Shown here one piece after another: positions 13,962 through 31,800 of a DNA stretch of 64,000 bases (the stretch's first letter is position 1; each line of letters opens with the position of its first letter). This stretch comes from Tetrahymena elliotti 4EA (taxonomy: Eukaryota > Ciliophora > Oligohymenophorea > Hymenostomatida > Tetrahymenidae), in the NCBI GenBank assembly GCA_000231825.2, contig JH720384.1, positions 210,816-274,815 of the forward strand, written 5' to 3'. The notes under the pieces were generated by a model, which searched no databases, was not told the origin of the DNA, and saw only the letters and a program-made list of their open reading frames with translations. A program made the translations under genes and the position numbers.

Positions 13962-14411
13962 TTATGTTCGATATACATATTTTCATAAAACATTGTTAGC
14001 CTTTAAAAATAATAAAAATTAATTAATTTTATATCAAAAATTATTAAACTCTGTTTAAATATTTCTTTTATAATTCAACAAACTAAAATAAAAGCCTTAA
14101 AATATTTGAGTATTTATTTAAACAATACTTAATAAAAAGAAAATAAAATATTTTAGTATTTATTTTAACAATACTTATTTAAAAAAGTAACTTAAATTAA
14201 AAATTTAAATGAAATAATGAGATAATGATTAATAAAATATGTATTTTATACCCCTCAATAAATTAATAATTTCTGTTTACATCAGAATATTTTGATTTAT
14301 TAAATTTTTAAAATTTCTATTAAATTGAAAATATATAATTAATATTTAAAATGAAAATTAGATTGTTTAAATAGAATAATTTTTTTTAGTTTTATTTAAT
14401 ATATCATTCAT
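13962..14411. other. Intergenic region between convergent genes
   Basis: 450 bp of A/T-rich spacer between the stop of channel copy B (+) and the stop of the ABC transporter (-). It must hold both 3' UTRs. No coding frame or recognisable element was seen. Confidence 0.6.
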
Positions 14412-19135
<4,724 letters not shown>

Positions 19136-20750
19136 TTATGATTAATGGAGGATTTAAATTACTTTATTTTGTTTAATTGTAAATTAATTTAATATTTAAT
19201 TATTGATTAAGCAGAATTCTAATTTTTAAAGAGTAATTTAAATTTCCCTATAGATAGTTAATAATATAATTATTGATCTAGAGAATGTATCCAAGCAAAT
19301 TGATTACTTAAATTAATTAAAATATTAACCAGAAATAAAAAATTACAAGCATAGATTACTAATCAACTTTTAATTTAGTTCACTGATAGCGATATTTAAG
19401 ATGAAATTTCATTTAAATTTTTGAAAACAAAATCACTCACATGTAATCTAAATTGTTGCATGAATAATCTTATATTCTTTTATTTTAGGAAACAATTTAT
19501 CTGCAAATAAATTAGAGACACATTAAAACCTAAATTTAGAAATATGTTTTTAATTTGTAACCAATTCATCAAAAGCATTAAATTTCTAAAGGATAAAATT
19601 ATTCTCTATTTTTCTTTTGATTAAATTTATGTTTAGCATTTTATTTGTTAGAAAATTTTTAAAAATTCATTGAATGATTACTTAATGTGTAATAATTAAT
19701 AATCTTATTAATTCTTATAAAATCAATTAGATATTGATCAAAGTAACATACTGATATTAGATTTAAATTAAGTAAATCAAATTTATAACCAATTAAAATG
19801 TTTACTTTTGCATGTAACCATTTACAATTTAGTTATAAAATGAATTATTTTATGAATACTTCATTAAAAAAGATAATACTTACCATTTTTTTTAAAAAAA
19901 ACTTATATTGATTCCTAACCAAAAAATATTTTTTTATAGTTCAACATCATAACAATTTAAATAAACCATTTTTTATTGAATCGTGTCTCAAAAAATAAAA
20001 ATTAGATTAGATAAAATAATTAACCTTATATTTTTCTATTAATTTATAAAAAACTGCTGTAAAATTTTAGAGATTTTATCTTCATTTAAAAATGATTATT
20101 GAATTAATTTTCTTTTTCATTCAAACAAAAATAAATCACTTTTAAATATAAAAAATATTTGCCTAAGATTTATCTTGTTGTTTTTGGTGTAAACAACTTT
20201 AAAATTTTTTAATTTACTCATCAATACTCTTCAATTTACTGGTAAAATAAGTAGAATATAATTCATAATAATCTCTCAAATAAGATATTAATATTATCAA
20301 TCTTTTATTCAAGAGGATAGCACATTGATTTAAAAATTTTAAAGAAACAAAAATAGTTTTTTCACAATTAATATTGGAAATTGAATTAAATTCCACTTTA
20401 GATTTTTATTTTAAATTAAAGAAAATTTAAAATGATTAAAAATCCATAAAAATATAAAATAAATCGACTTTAGTATGAAATTTACACATAAAATTCCTTT
20501 TATTTTTAATAATTTAAATAATTCGAATAAAACTTTAATAAATTGCTGAATAAAAATTAAAAAAATCAAAAACATTTTAATAGATTTGAATTAATATTTT
20601 AATTTATTCAAGAAATTAAATTTGCACTCAATTATCCATACATCATTTTTAATTTACAATTAACACTTATAAAATTAATAAGGAGCGAATAAAGTTTCCT
20701 AAGAATTTTTAAAGTGTCTTTAAAAAATAGTTTTTTAATTTAAATAATGA
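19136..20750. other. Intergenic region, no gene seen
   Basis: About 1.6 kb, very A/T-rich, between the 5' end of the ABC transporter and the 3' end of the small basic gene, both on the minus strand. It presumably contains the transporter promoter. A 60-codon minus frame at 20214..20396 is isolated, Leu/Ser/Tyr-rich and not supported as a gene. Confidence 0.55.
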
Positions 20751-21218
20751 TCATTTTTTAACTTTAGCACCAAAGCCTCTCTTTTTATCTTGTAAAGAAA
20801 CAGCTTATTGATTAGATTTACCAGTTTTTTCTTCTCTTATGGCTTCCTTAGTACGAGCAGTTAACCAATAAGGAACAGTTAATTGAATAAATGCATCCAA
20901 ACCAGAAAGAGGTCTTTCATTAATTGCTTTTTAACGATATTCTAATTCTTTTTAAGGAGCATCAGCAATATTTTATTTAATTTTTGCAAGACGGAAAGGT
21001 CTATTTCTCTATTCCAAAGTACCCTTTGGCTATTTATGTCTAGGGTTATTGCTATCATCTTTAGGTAAACTGACAATCCATGGAATATTATTTAATCTGA
21101 ATTGCTTTCTCAACAAGGCTTTATAACGATTGCTGAGCATAGGTCTTCTCCATTCTTTACCAATTTTTACTGGATTAAATGCTTATGATAAAGTTAGGTA
21201 TGCTAATCTAGTCCACAT
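20751..21218 (-). CDS. Small basic protein, possibly mitochondrial ribosomal protein mL59-like
   Basis: A single-exon frame of 155 residues, ATG at 21218 and TGA at 20751, with TAA/TAG as Gln throughout. The protein is rich in Lys and Arg and has no membrane segment. Visible features are an N-terminal WTRLAYLTLSQAFNPVKIGK, then EWRRPMLSNRYKALLRKQ and a downstream KELEYRQKA. The W-R-x-P-x-L-S-x-R pattern followed by a basic helix and a later E-Y-R resembles the small mL59 family of mitochondrial large-subunit proteins of plants and fungi, as I recall it. I put this forward as a possibility, not an identification. The clean frame, good codon use and compact globular composition make it a real gene with high probability, whatever its function. 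No intron is needed. Confidence 0.75.
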
Positions 21219-22418
21219 TATTAAATCAACTAAAATCTTCTAATTTGAAGTTTTCCTTTTTATTCTTACTATATCTAGAACTTTGATACTTGATATAAAT
21301 TAAAAAATTTGTTTTTTCTTTTTTATTCCTTTGAATTCTTTAGCTTTTGTTATTTTTTTGTTTGTTTATTTGGTAAATAAGACTTTCAATATCTATTCAA
21401 GGAGGTCTTAAAAAACTTTGATAACTTTGATATATACATCATAAAAAAAGATATTGAGAAAATTATTTTTTAATTTACTCTAAAAAAAATAATGATTTTA
21501 TCAGATGAACTTTTTTTATAAAGAAATATTCTTAATCTTCTTTTAAAAAACAATTAATTTAAATTAAATTTATCTAAGCAAATAGCTTAATCTTAATAAC
21601 TATTATTTTTTTTTAATTTATGGATTTAAAATGATAGAAGCCAATTAAATATTGAAAAGGTATAATTATATTAAATTTTAACCAGAGAAGTATTAGTTAA
21701 AATTCGAAAAAGATATTTGTGATAAGTTTATCCTTTTAAAATTTATTTACAACTATTACTCTATAACTATTTTTATAATTACTTAAAGAGGAAAAATTAG
21801 GTAAGTTAACTAACAACCTAAGTAGTAAAAGTTTATTTAACCTTTAGTAAATATAAGATATTAATATCATAATTGTAAAAATAAGAAAGCTTTTCAACCA
21901 CAAAAAGTATTTATTATTTGATTTTAATGTTTTAAAAGTAATTAAAAAATAAGAGATACATTTTATTTAAAACATCTGTACCAAAATCAAAAAATTATAT
22001 TTTAAGAAGTAAATTACCATCTGTAAAAAAAAAATTAAGAAATATTTTAGCTGAATGATAAAATTAGATATTGAAATATTTTTTATTTATAAATTAGATT
22101 TTGAAAAAAGAATCAAATAACGAAATTTTAATATTATTAAAGAAGAAATTGTAAAATAAAGCTAAAATATTTCATAATTTTAAGATAACCAAAATTAAAA
22201 TTAGGATAAAAATTGTTTAAAATGTTATTAATTTGTTAGCCATTTATTTTTAAAACATAAAGATGCAAGATAATTTTATTAAAATAATGAAATTATTTTT
22301 GATTTTAAGTTGAGATCAATCTTGAATAAAAAAATATAAACTAGAAGCTATAATTTGAAAGAAGTAAAGTTATCTATTTATTGCACATAAACATATGAAT
22401 ATTATTACATCTATAAAA
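21219..22418. other. Intergenic region, no gene seen
   Basis: 1.2 kb of A/T-rich DNA between two minus-strand genes. It should hold the promoter of the small basic gene (left) and the 3' UTR of the CFAP119-like gene (right). No coding frame longer than chance was found. Confidence 0.55.
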
Positions 22419-23412
22419 TCATTTCTTTTTTGGATTTTTTATATTTTGAACAGCTTCTATGAAGGCATCATCTTGTTCTTTCATCTTATCTTCCATTTCT
22501 TTGTTAAGTCTTTCAGTTTCTTTTTGAATTGCTTTATCTATTTTTTATTATCTTTCTCTTTCTCTCTTTAATCTCATCCATTCTTCTCTTTTTTTAGGAG
22601 GTACATTATGAATACTATCTCCTTTCATGATTCTTTTTATAAAATTTTTATTATTATAAAATAAATATACTTGCTGCATTCAATTTATGATCTAAATATA
22701 AAAATTTGATCTGTTATATTTTTTATTATATAATTAATTACTCCTCTAATTATTCAGGGGTCAAGCCTGTTTCCTTATCAATAAGATACTCTTAAAGCAT
22801 AGGGATTTCAGTTCTTGGAATTATTTAGCCATCACTGAGAAAGTCTGTGTAAGGGAATTTTGATTTAAACATATCAAAAGTTCTTATTTCTAAGTTAACA
22901 AAAGGAGTATTTGCAAACAAATACATTTCATAATGCCTGTAAAAATTATGGAGCATAAAATTGTTAATTTTTTTGATTTCCTCTAAGTCAAACACTAACA
23001 CAGAAATGGGAGGTCTAAATAATGAATGGCGCACTAAAATTTATTTTAAAAGAGCCAAAGACTTATCTTAAGAGAGTTTTTTATTAAATGATTCAGAATA
23101 AAGGTTATAGCATATTTCTATCAATGTTGTTGTCTTTTTAAAGTCAAAGTCTTATGATAAAGCATACAAAAATATTTAAACTATGAAATCTAAAAATAAA
23201 ACTGGAATCTCTCTATCTTCATATTCAAGCTTTTCAACATATGCTTCAAATATATTCTTAAACTGTTTCTTCAAATACTCTAAATCATTTTTCTTTTCTT
23301 TAAATCTTTCATATTTATCTTCTTTTAAAAATCTATTTCCCAAAAAATATTATGAAGTCTTCCACTCTTCTGGAATCACAAAAGTTTTTTCATCTCTTCT
23401 GTTACTTAACAT
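22419..23412 (-). CDS. CFAP119: CFAP119/CCDC189-like ciliary protein
   Basis: Two exons, 23412..22742 and 22632..22419, joined across a 109-nt intron in phase 2; 885 nt, 294 residues. The joined frame reads LEE|IMKGDSIHNVPP without a break. The centre (~residues 125-185) has RPPISVLVFDLEEIKK, then NFMLHNFYRHYEMYLFANTP, matching the pattern RPP-S-F--E----Y---YFRHYKLY-----TP that I associate with CFAP119 (CCDC189, Chlamydomonas FAP119) of the axonemal central apparatus C1a region. The C-terminus (~225-294) is a highly charged Glu/Lys helix, predicted coiled coil. No signal peptide or membrane segment. The start MLSNRRDEK is the first ATG after A/T-only sequence. The alternative that the second exon is a separate 69-residue gene (ATG at 22628) is possible but less likely, because the splice restores the frame exactly. 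A role in the ciliary central pair is inferred from family only. Confidence 0.7.
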
Positions 23413-25813
23413 CTTTCTTTCCTTATTGTAGTTATCTATTTTTTTCTAAAATATTTTAAAAGTTATTTTCTTTATAAATCTGTTTATTTTTTTAACTTAG
23501 TGCTACCAATCAAAAATTTGAATTAATCTTAATAAGTATATCTTATTAAATGATTTGTTATATAAATGTAAAACAATAATCAATCACCTTTATTTTATAA
23601 AAAAAATACTCTTTTTTTACTAAAAAATATTATTATTAAAAACTTGTTTAAATTAAAAGTAAAAATCATTTTAATTGATAAAAATATTATTTATTTTAAT
23701 CCTTAAGAACTATTATTATATCTACCATAATATAAATTTTTTATTTAATTTTGAATCAAAATGTTATTGAGCTTTAAGTCAAAAAAAATAAAATAATATC
23801 AAATAATTTAAAATTAATTATTCTTTATTTTGATTAAATGTGCCTTTTTGTAAGCATTTTTTTACTAAATATTTAATTCTTAAATTGAAATTTACTATTC
23901 TAAAATAAGTATTAATTGAGTTTTTAGATATTAATATTTTCGAGGAGCTTCCCATAACAAAAAAAATACTTAATTTAGTAAATTGCATTTGCATACTTAA
24001 TTCCTTACTTTTAAGAACCAAACTCAAATAATAAATCAGGATATAATATATGAATATGTGATAACATTACCTCAAATTTATATGTAGACATTTAAGCTTT
24101 TTTGATTTAGTGATTAAATTTTTTTAAGCCTAACCTTCTAAATTATTAGGTTTTATTCTTTTTTAAATATTTATTATTAACAGATAAAACTATTAATATG
24201 TAAAAGGTGATACTTTAAATACTTAATTTAAGAATTATCTTTTATTTACTATTTTATTTAATAAAAATCTCCTGGTAAATTCTAAAGAATCAGTATCACA
24301 TCAATTAATACTGTACCATAATATTGGATTAGTAAGATAGGAAGTGCTAAGGACTTGAAATTGTAAATCTTTTAAAATTTTTACTTCTGTTTATCAATAC
24401 TTAATTAAAAAAAATCTTCTGCATTACTCTTTTTTTGTATTTTTATGTATTAATTTATTTCAAAGAATTAACCACTTTCTTATCTATAATTAATATAGAT
24501 AAGGTGATAATAGCTTGAATAATTATTTATCATTAGAAAGTTTAAGATTTTTTTTAGTTATATAAATGAATTTCTTCTCAAGAAATGAATATTAAATTTT
24601 TATTAGATTTAGCATTAATATTATTGCTAATAGACTAGGTTCCTACTATTATAGATAAAAAAACTGATTTAATAATCTAATTAAAGCAGAATTCTTTGAT
24701 CAAACAGAAATAAAATTATTTGCCATCTCATAAAAATTGTTATGAAGAAATTTGAAGAGAATAATTGATACTAAAGGAAGAGATTAGTTTGAAGTGTACT
24801 TTTTAATAATGTAAAGAGTTTTTTTTGCAAGTTAAGTTCAATCAAGATTTAATAGAAAATAGATTTTTAATAAGCCAGAAATTTTTTTAATTTGAAATTA
24901 TAAATTTTGCTATTAGATTTTCTTTTTTTTTGTGTCAATACTAGTTCTTATTAGTTACACTTACTTAATTTAGCTAGATAATTAGAATCAAAATATCAGG
25001 GTGTTAATTTTTTAACCTAAAATTTGTATTTTATAAAAATACTCTATAAATATAATTTGAGGATTCAAAAAAGCTTAGTATATAATAGAATAAAGTCTCT
25101 TTTATTCTAGAATAGTGAATATTTTAATGTTAATTATTTTATTTGTTAATTATTTTTAGTGTTGAGTTAAATGTCTGAATGAAAAAAGAGATAGATATTA
25201 ATAAAATTTATTAATATTCTTAGTTTTAACAAATAGACAAATGATTAAAATAAATATTTTCCTAAAAGCGTATTGGTTCAATTTATTAATTTTTTTTTGG
25301 AAGGAAAAAGCGTTGAAATTAGACTTTCATTTGATTTTGGGAACTAAATTTTGATTATTTGTAAATTTTTTTTTCATGGTAAGAGTTATTAAATTTTTGT
25401 GATGATAAATAACTATTTTTAGATTAAATAACATTTTATATATACTTGCTTAGTTTTGGAAATCAAAATAAATAATGAAAAATTCTGAAAAGTAAATAAT
25501 TACTATCATGAGATTCGAAATTTAAGCCAGCAAAATGTAGTTTTTTAGTTATATTAGTTAATATTTTTTTACTAATTAAAGGCTAGTTTGAGATAACTAT
25601 TACTGAATCTTTAAAAAAGATAAAAACAAGGGTATCAAAGAATGATAAAAGAAAAGCATTTACTGATAATATTATCGTATGAATGACACTATTTTTAAAT
25701 TAAAATTATGTAAGTTCCAGATAATTTAATAATCAAGTTTATTAGTTCTCTTAATAAAAAACTATAAAAAATTCACAAAAAAATATAGCACAATTTTTTA
25801 TTTTTAAAGGGAA
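23413..25813. other. Long intergenic region between divergent genes
   Basis: 2.4 kb of A/T-rich DNA separating the CFAP119-like gene (-) from channel copy C (+), so both promoters must lie here. I see no conserved frame on either strand. A 69-codon minus frame at 23818..24027 stands alone and lacks family features. Confidence 0.55.
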
Positions 25814-28800
25814 ATGCTTTCACAAAGCAACTCAAACAAGAGTAAATAATTTATTTTATTTTAGGTTATGTGTCTTCATTATCATAGCGGGATTATCAAT
25901 TTAAGCTTTGCTTCAAAAGAATTTAGCATCTTTTTTTGTAATTAATGTCTCATTTTTAAACAAAATAGAGGGATACTGGATTGAGAAGCTCAAAGAGATT
26001 TTAAAAGAGGAAAATATAGAAGAGGAGGAGGAAGAAGAAAACTCATAGAATAATTCTTCAAGCAATGATAATATTTAAAATTAAATTTCCTAGGATGGAA
26101 CTTAAGATCGACTTTCAAATTAGGCTCATTCGCAAAAAGATGTTTCCTTTCTTGAAAATGATAATGGTTAAGGCAAAAAGAAGGTATAATGGTGTTTTTT
26201 TTTCTTCAAAAAATACATCATAATTGAACTGATTTAAATACAATAAATAAAAAATAATATTATAGGAATAGAATAAAATCATGTATGAAAAAGTTGCTGA
26301 AGCATTTTACAAAGAGCAGTCATTTATAGTTAATGATGAAGGAAAAGATTTGAGAGAGTAAATGCTTATATTGGAGTTAGAAAGGCAAGAAAGCTTTATA
26401 GAAAGCGAAAATGAATTTGATGAAAAGTATAAAAATGAAACAAATAAACCTCACTTAGATATTGTAGAAATGAATGAGTTTGATAGAATCCGTTTGTACT
26501 AAGATCATACTATCCTTCAAAAAATCTATAAAAAAATATGGCACATTAAAACGTAATAAATAGTCTTGTCTTTGAAATATTATTAATTTAATAAAAGAGA
26601 ACTAAATTTGTTATTTATTAATTCGATTTTTAAGCATACATACTTATTACATCTTCTTTTTAATTTCAGAAACCAAATGCGATTAAATAAATATTAAATA
26701 TTTTATGATGTAAATATAAAGAATTAAAGTATTTAACAGTTCCTTTGCGATTTAAACTAAATTAATTAATTTTTTATCTTCTAGATTATATGTTCTACTT
26801 TTAGAAATTTCTTACTTCTTTTTTCATTTATAATTTAATTAATATATTTTTTTAATTATTTAGACTTATAAATTGGGTAGCACTTTAAATTATAAATCAT
26901 CCTTTATTTGAAACTATATCATTGGGAGTTATTATTTTTAATTCAATACTGTTATCACTTGATGATCCTACAACTACTAGTGATAATAATGCTGAACTAG
27001 ATCAGGCTCTATTAATTATATATACAGTAGAAATGGGTCTTAAAATTATAGCTCTAGGTTTCATATTCAATAAAGGTGCTTATCTACGTGATACTTGGAA
27101 TATCATAGATATTGTTATTATCATCACAGGCTTTTTACCTCAAAATGAAATTAATCTTAGCGCTTTGAGATCATTAAGAGTTCTTCGTCCTCTTAAATCT
27201 ATTACAAAAATTAAAGCACTTAAATAATTAATCTAAGCCCTCTTAAGTGCTATTCCACTCCTCAAGGACTCTATAATTATTTTATCATTTTTTTTTATAA
27301 TATTTGGTATTGCTGGTTTACAGCTATTCACAGGTTAGCTTAAAAGTAGATGTATAGACCCATATTTCGGAGTATATGATGGAGGTGATGGCGATAATGT
27401 CATCGTTTGTAGTACTGACACTGATTGTATTGATGCTTCTACTAATTATGATTATAATTTAGTTTGTGCTAAAACTATGATCAGTCCTTACTTTGATACT
27501 ATTTAATTTGATACTTTTGGATGGTCAGTTCTTAATGTATATGTAATTGTCTCACTTGAAGGCTGGACCAAAATTATGAATCTTATGTAATCTGGCTTTT
27601 CTGTAAATTTTTTTTATTTTAATTAAATTTCTTAAATTTAAAAAAAAAATACATAAGTTTTTATTTTGAAAATATGACTATTTTTCTAAAAAAACTTGAT
27701 AAAATAACATGAATTAATTAAAAAAATGATGATTCATAATTTTTAAATATAGTACTTCTCAATATTTTACTTCTTCATTGTGATTTATATTGGGGCATTC
27801 TTTTTAATGAATCTAACTATGGCTATTATAGGTGTGAAGTATACTGAAGCTATTTCACATCAATAGCAAAAAGAAGAGAAAAAGTCATCTTAAGAATAAG
27901 GATTTAATATTAAAGATATGATTGACTGGGGAATTTATAAATCAAACAAGGTTTATTATAAAGAATTAGAGGAGGAGAAAAAGAAACAACATTCTTTATT
28001 TGGTTTTTCTGAAACATTTGGATACTTAGCTGATAAGTTTAAAACTTTATTATAAAAGTAATTTAGCAGTGGAAAAATAGGTTAAGATAATACAAAAAAG
28101 AATGATAATTAAGAAGTATAAAATTTTGAATAAGCAAAAGATTTAAAAATTAAAAATAATTAAGTAATTCATCATTCTCAAGAATTAAATCTAATCCGTA
28201 CTTCCCCTTAAGTATCTCCAGATGGAGCTTAAAATATGTTTAGCAAATTTGAATTAATTTAAAAATAAGATCCTGCTGATTAAGAAAACAAATAATAAAA
28301 TTAAGCTCCAAGAATTCCTATTGAGAATATCGATAGCTATTAAATTCAACCTATTCCTTAAACTAAATAAAAAACACTCTTTTTGTAAGGAGGTTTGTAA
28401 AGAAATTTAAAAAATAAAAAAACAAAATTGTTATCAAAAAAATTATCTAGGCTTGATAGTTTTGTAATTTCAGGAAGAACTCACCAATTAGTTCCTTCTG
28501 CTCCTATTTAAGATACAAACCATCAAAGACTATAAAAATTGGGATCAAATAGTCCAACATAGATTAAAAAAGTAACTTCATCTAGTCAAAATAACGAAGA
28601 TGCAGAAAACCAGCCTTTAAGTTAAATAAATGAAGCTGAAAATTAATATAAAAATTTATTTGAAAATGGAGGCTTGATTTCTCCTAAAATCCTTCAAGAA
28701 TAACTTGAACAGATTGGAAACAAAAGTAAAATTATTTTTTTATGATGTCAAATTGATTTCAATTAACTTACCAATATTTTTGAAAAATGAAAATATCATT

Positions 28801-31800
28801 AAAAAAGTAAACAAATATTAATAACAAATTATTATTATTATTAAAAAAAGGTGAAAAGCAAGGAATGTTGTCAAGCTCAAGGAGATAAAGTTTAAATTAA
28901 AAAAATGGAATAAAACGTAAAAAATCTTAAAGTTTATCAACTTAAAAAAACTTTAAGTAGATTATTGAAGGTGATAGAAAGATTAATTTAGCTCCAATTA
29001 AACAGCAAAATTTTAAAAAGAAAAGTCATGATAAATAGCAGACAACATTAGTTAATGATAATGAAAATATGTTAGCTTCCAAGAAACTCACTTAAAATAT
29101 GCTTTAAAGTAATAGATTTTCTTTACTAGGTGACATTAATATTCAAAGAGATAGCATAATTTCAAAAAACAATGATTCATTACTTAAAGTTGACTCATAA
29201 GGTAACTTAGAATATAATAAGCAAATAAAAAGGAGATCTATTAGAAGTAAACAACTACCTAATATAGTATTAGATACTTTTAATTCAGGTTCTAAAAGAA
29301 ATAGCAATTCTAATTTGTATGATTCATTAAATTTAGAATAATTTAATCATGATGAATTCTTATAAGAAATTGAATTAAAAGAAAAAATTCATAAATACAA
29401 TAAAAAATATAAGGAAAATGAACCAACTGAAGAACCAAATACTGATGCATTAATTGAAAACAATTACTCCTCTACTTTGATGAGCTTAAATCAATTAAAA
29501 TCTAAAAAGTTACTATCAAATGATAATCAAATTAATAGTGAAAACTATTAAGTTTCACCCCTAAAAATACAAAATGACAAAACTCATAAGCAAGTAGATG
29601 GATCAACAAGAAATTAATCTAGGAACTAAGATAGATCAGAATAAAGAGTGAGGGGTGATAAGAGTTAAGAAAGCATATCCAATTCTATTTAATCAAGAAG
29701 AAAAAATCAATCTAATTCTTAGGGAAGTTAAAGTGAAAGTAACTAAAAAAGTAAAACTAAAACTATGAGCGCTTTAGATTAGTTATCTGAAGAGTCAGAT
29801 ATTTCAATGAATTCTCCGTATCATAATAATGAAGTAAGTAACATCAAAAGCAATAGTCTTATTTAAAATCATGGTTTTACTCGTGACGAAATGAGAAAAC
29901 CTAAAAACACTTTGATATTTAACGATGAAGAATTTTTGAAATTATTTGGAAAAGATGATAATAAGAATAGAGAGACCAAAAAAAACTATGATCAAACAAA
30001 CAAAAAAATGTCAACTAAGTTAAAAGTAATTTTTAGATTCGTTTCTTTTCTTTCTTTTCTATTTAATTAAATTTTCCTTTGAGAAATGTTACATTTTTGA
30101 ATAATTTTTCTTTTAAACATATTTTTTGAATTAAATTTTTAGACTCAAATCTTGAATAATGAACCTGAATTTAAGAGATAAGAAAGTGGAAAGATAGATA
30201 GGAAGTATTATGTTAATGTTGATGAAAAATTAGATATGAAAAAAGAAGAAATGAAACTTCTTCTAAACTCTAAAATATTAAAGGCAAGAGTACTTTAAGA
30301 AGAGGCAAATGAATACACTGAAGATGTTTAGCCATTGAAAAAGCTAGCATAACAAGAAAGAAGAAAAGCAGAGTAAAATAAAAAAATAAAGAGCTTAAGA
30401 TTTGTTATCAAATACTCTTCTAAAAAAGTTATCTCAAAAAAAAAGTAATAGCATAAAAAAGGTAAAATAAAAATAAAAATTAGAGATAAATTAGAATTAA
30501 GTTATTTTTTTTAATAGATGAAAAAAAATAGGTCCCATACAGGAAATCCAACAGAATAGATCTTTTAAATAAATAAAAGCTGTTTGCTGTGCTTGATAAT
30601 TAAATAATTGATGATGCATTTTCCAAAAATAAATCAATTAATTAAGATAAACCATTCAATAATTTTGACAATAAAAGCTACCATAGTCAGAAGAATTAAA
30701 CTAATTAAGAAGAAAAAATTAGAGCAGCTAATAATGCTTCTTCTCATAACATAGATTTTAGAAGCAATTAATAAGATGTATTGGATGGAAGCGTAAATTA
30801 GTTTAATACAGTAGAAAAAAATTAGGAAAATAATGCTGCTGATGATTCATAATAAAACAACTAAATGGCTAAGGGAGATTTAAGTGATAGAAAAATAGAT
30901 TTGAATGCAGAAATGAGTGTTGATAATACATTGAATAGATTGAAGACTAAAAAATCTTTAATTGATGAAATAAAAAAATAAGGATCTATTGATTCTTTAT
31001 CTAAGAAGCATCAATACTCTTCCACCAAGCCAATAAAATTGAATATCAGTTAAGATAAAGGTGGTAAAAAGAAAAAGGTAGAAAATGAAATTAAATGGGA
31101 ATCTTGGGATTATAAAAATGTACTCGATAGGATTTTCTTAGATATTGAGGAAGAGAATTAAAAATAGAAATAAAAAGATAAAAAATCAAATGAATAAAGT
31201 GAAGGAGCTCAGACAGTTGATTTATCTAAAAGTATATTTTCTAACTCAACTTACAGACGTAAAGATTCTAAATTCAGTTAAGGATCTGAAAGCATGGTTT
31301 CTAAATCAAGTTTTATAGAAAGTGGCGGCAGTATGTCTAATATGACAAACTCCATACCAGATGCTGAATACACTGAGACTAAAACTTCTAAAAAATAAGG
31401 TGAAGAGAAATCTGAATAAGTTGCTATGGAAGAATTTGAAAAAGAACCCATTGAGTACGATTATGTTACAACTAGAAAAAAAGAAATTTAAAATTTAGAA
31501 AAAAAGGGCTCAAATCTTATCAGAGTAGATTGGTCAGCTGATGCTGTCATTCCATAAACTATTGCATTGAAAGAATAAAAATAATTTAATTTAATTATTT
31601 CTAATTTAAATCATAACAAATATGAAACTGAACAAAATGAAGGAGGGATTATTGGTATTATTTAAGCCTTTAGAAGGAGAGTAAGAAATTTCGTTCTTTC
31701 TCCATTTTTTGAAAATTCAATAATGATTTGTGTCATCATCAACACTATTATTCTCAGTTTGGATGGTATTGTCACAGACACTAGTGGTATTAATTTTCTT

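Noticed and set aside
20214..20396. Minus-strand frame of 60 codons
   Set aside because: Isolated in A/T-rich spacer, no family feature, no exon it can be joined to.
23818..24027. Minus-strand frame of 69 codons
   Set aside because: Lies alone in a 2.4-kb spacer with TGA nearby in all frames; composition fits chance.
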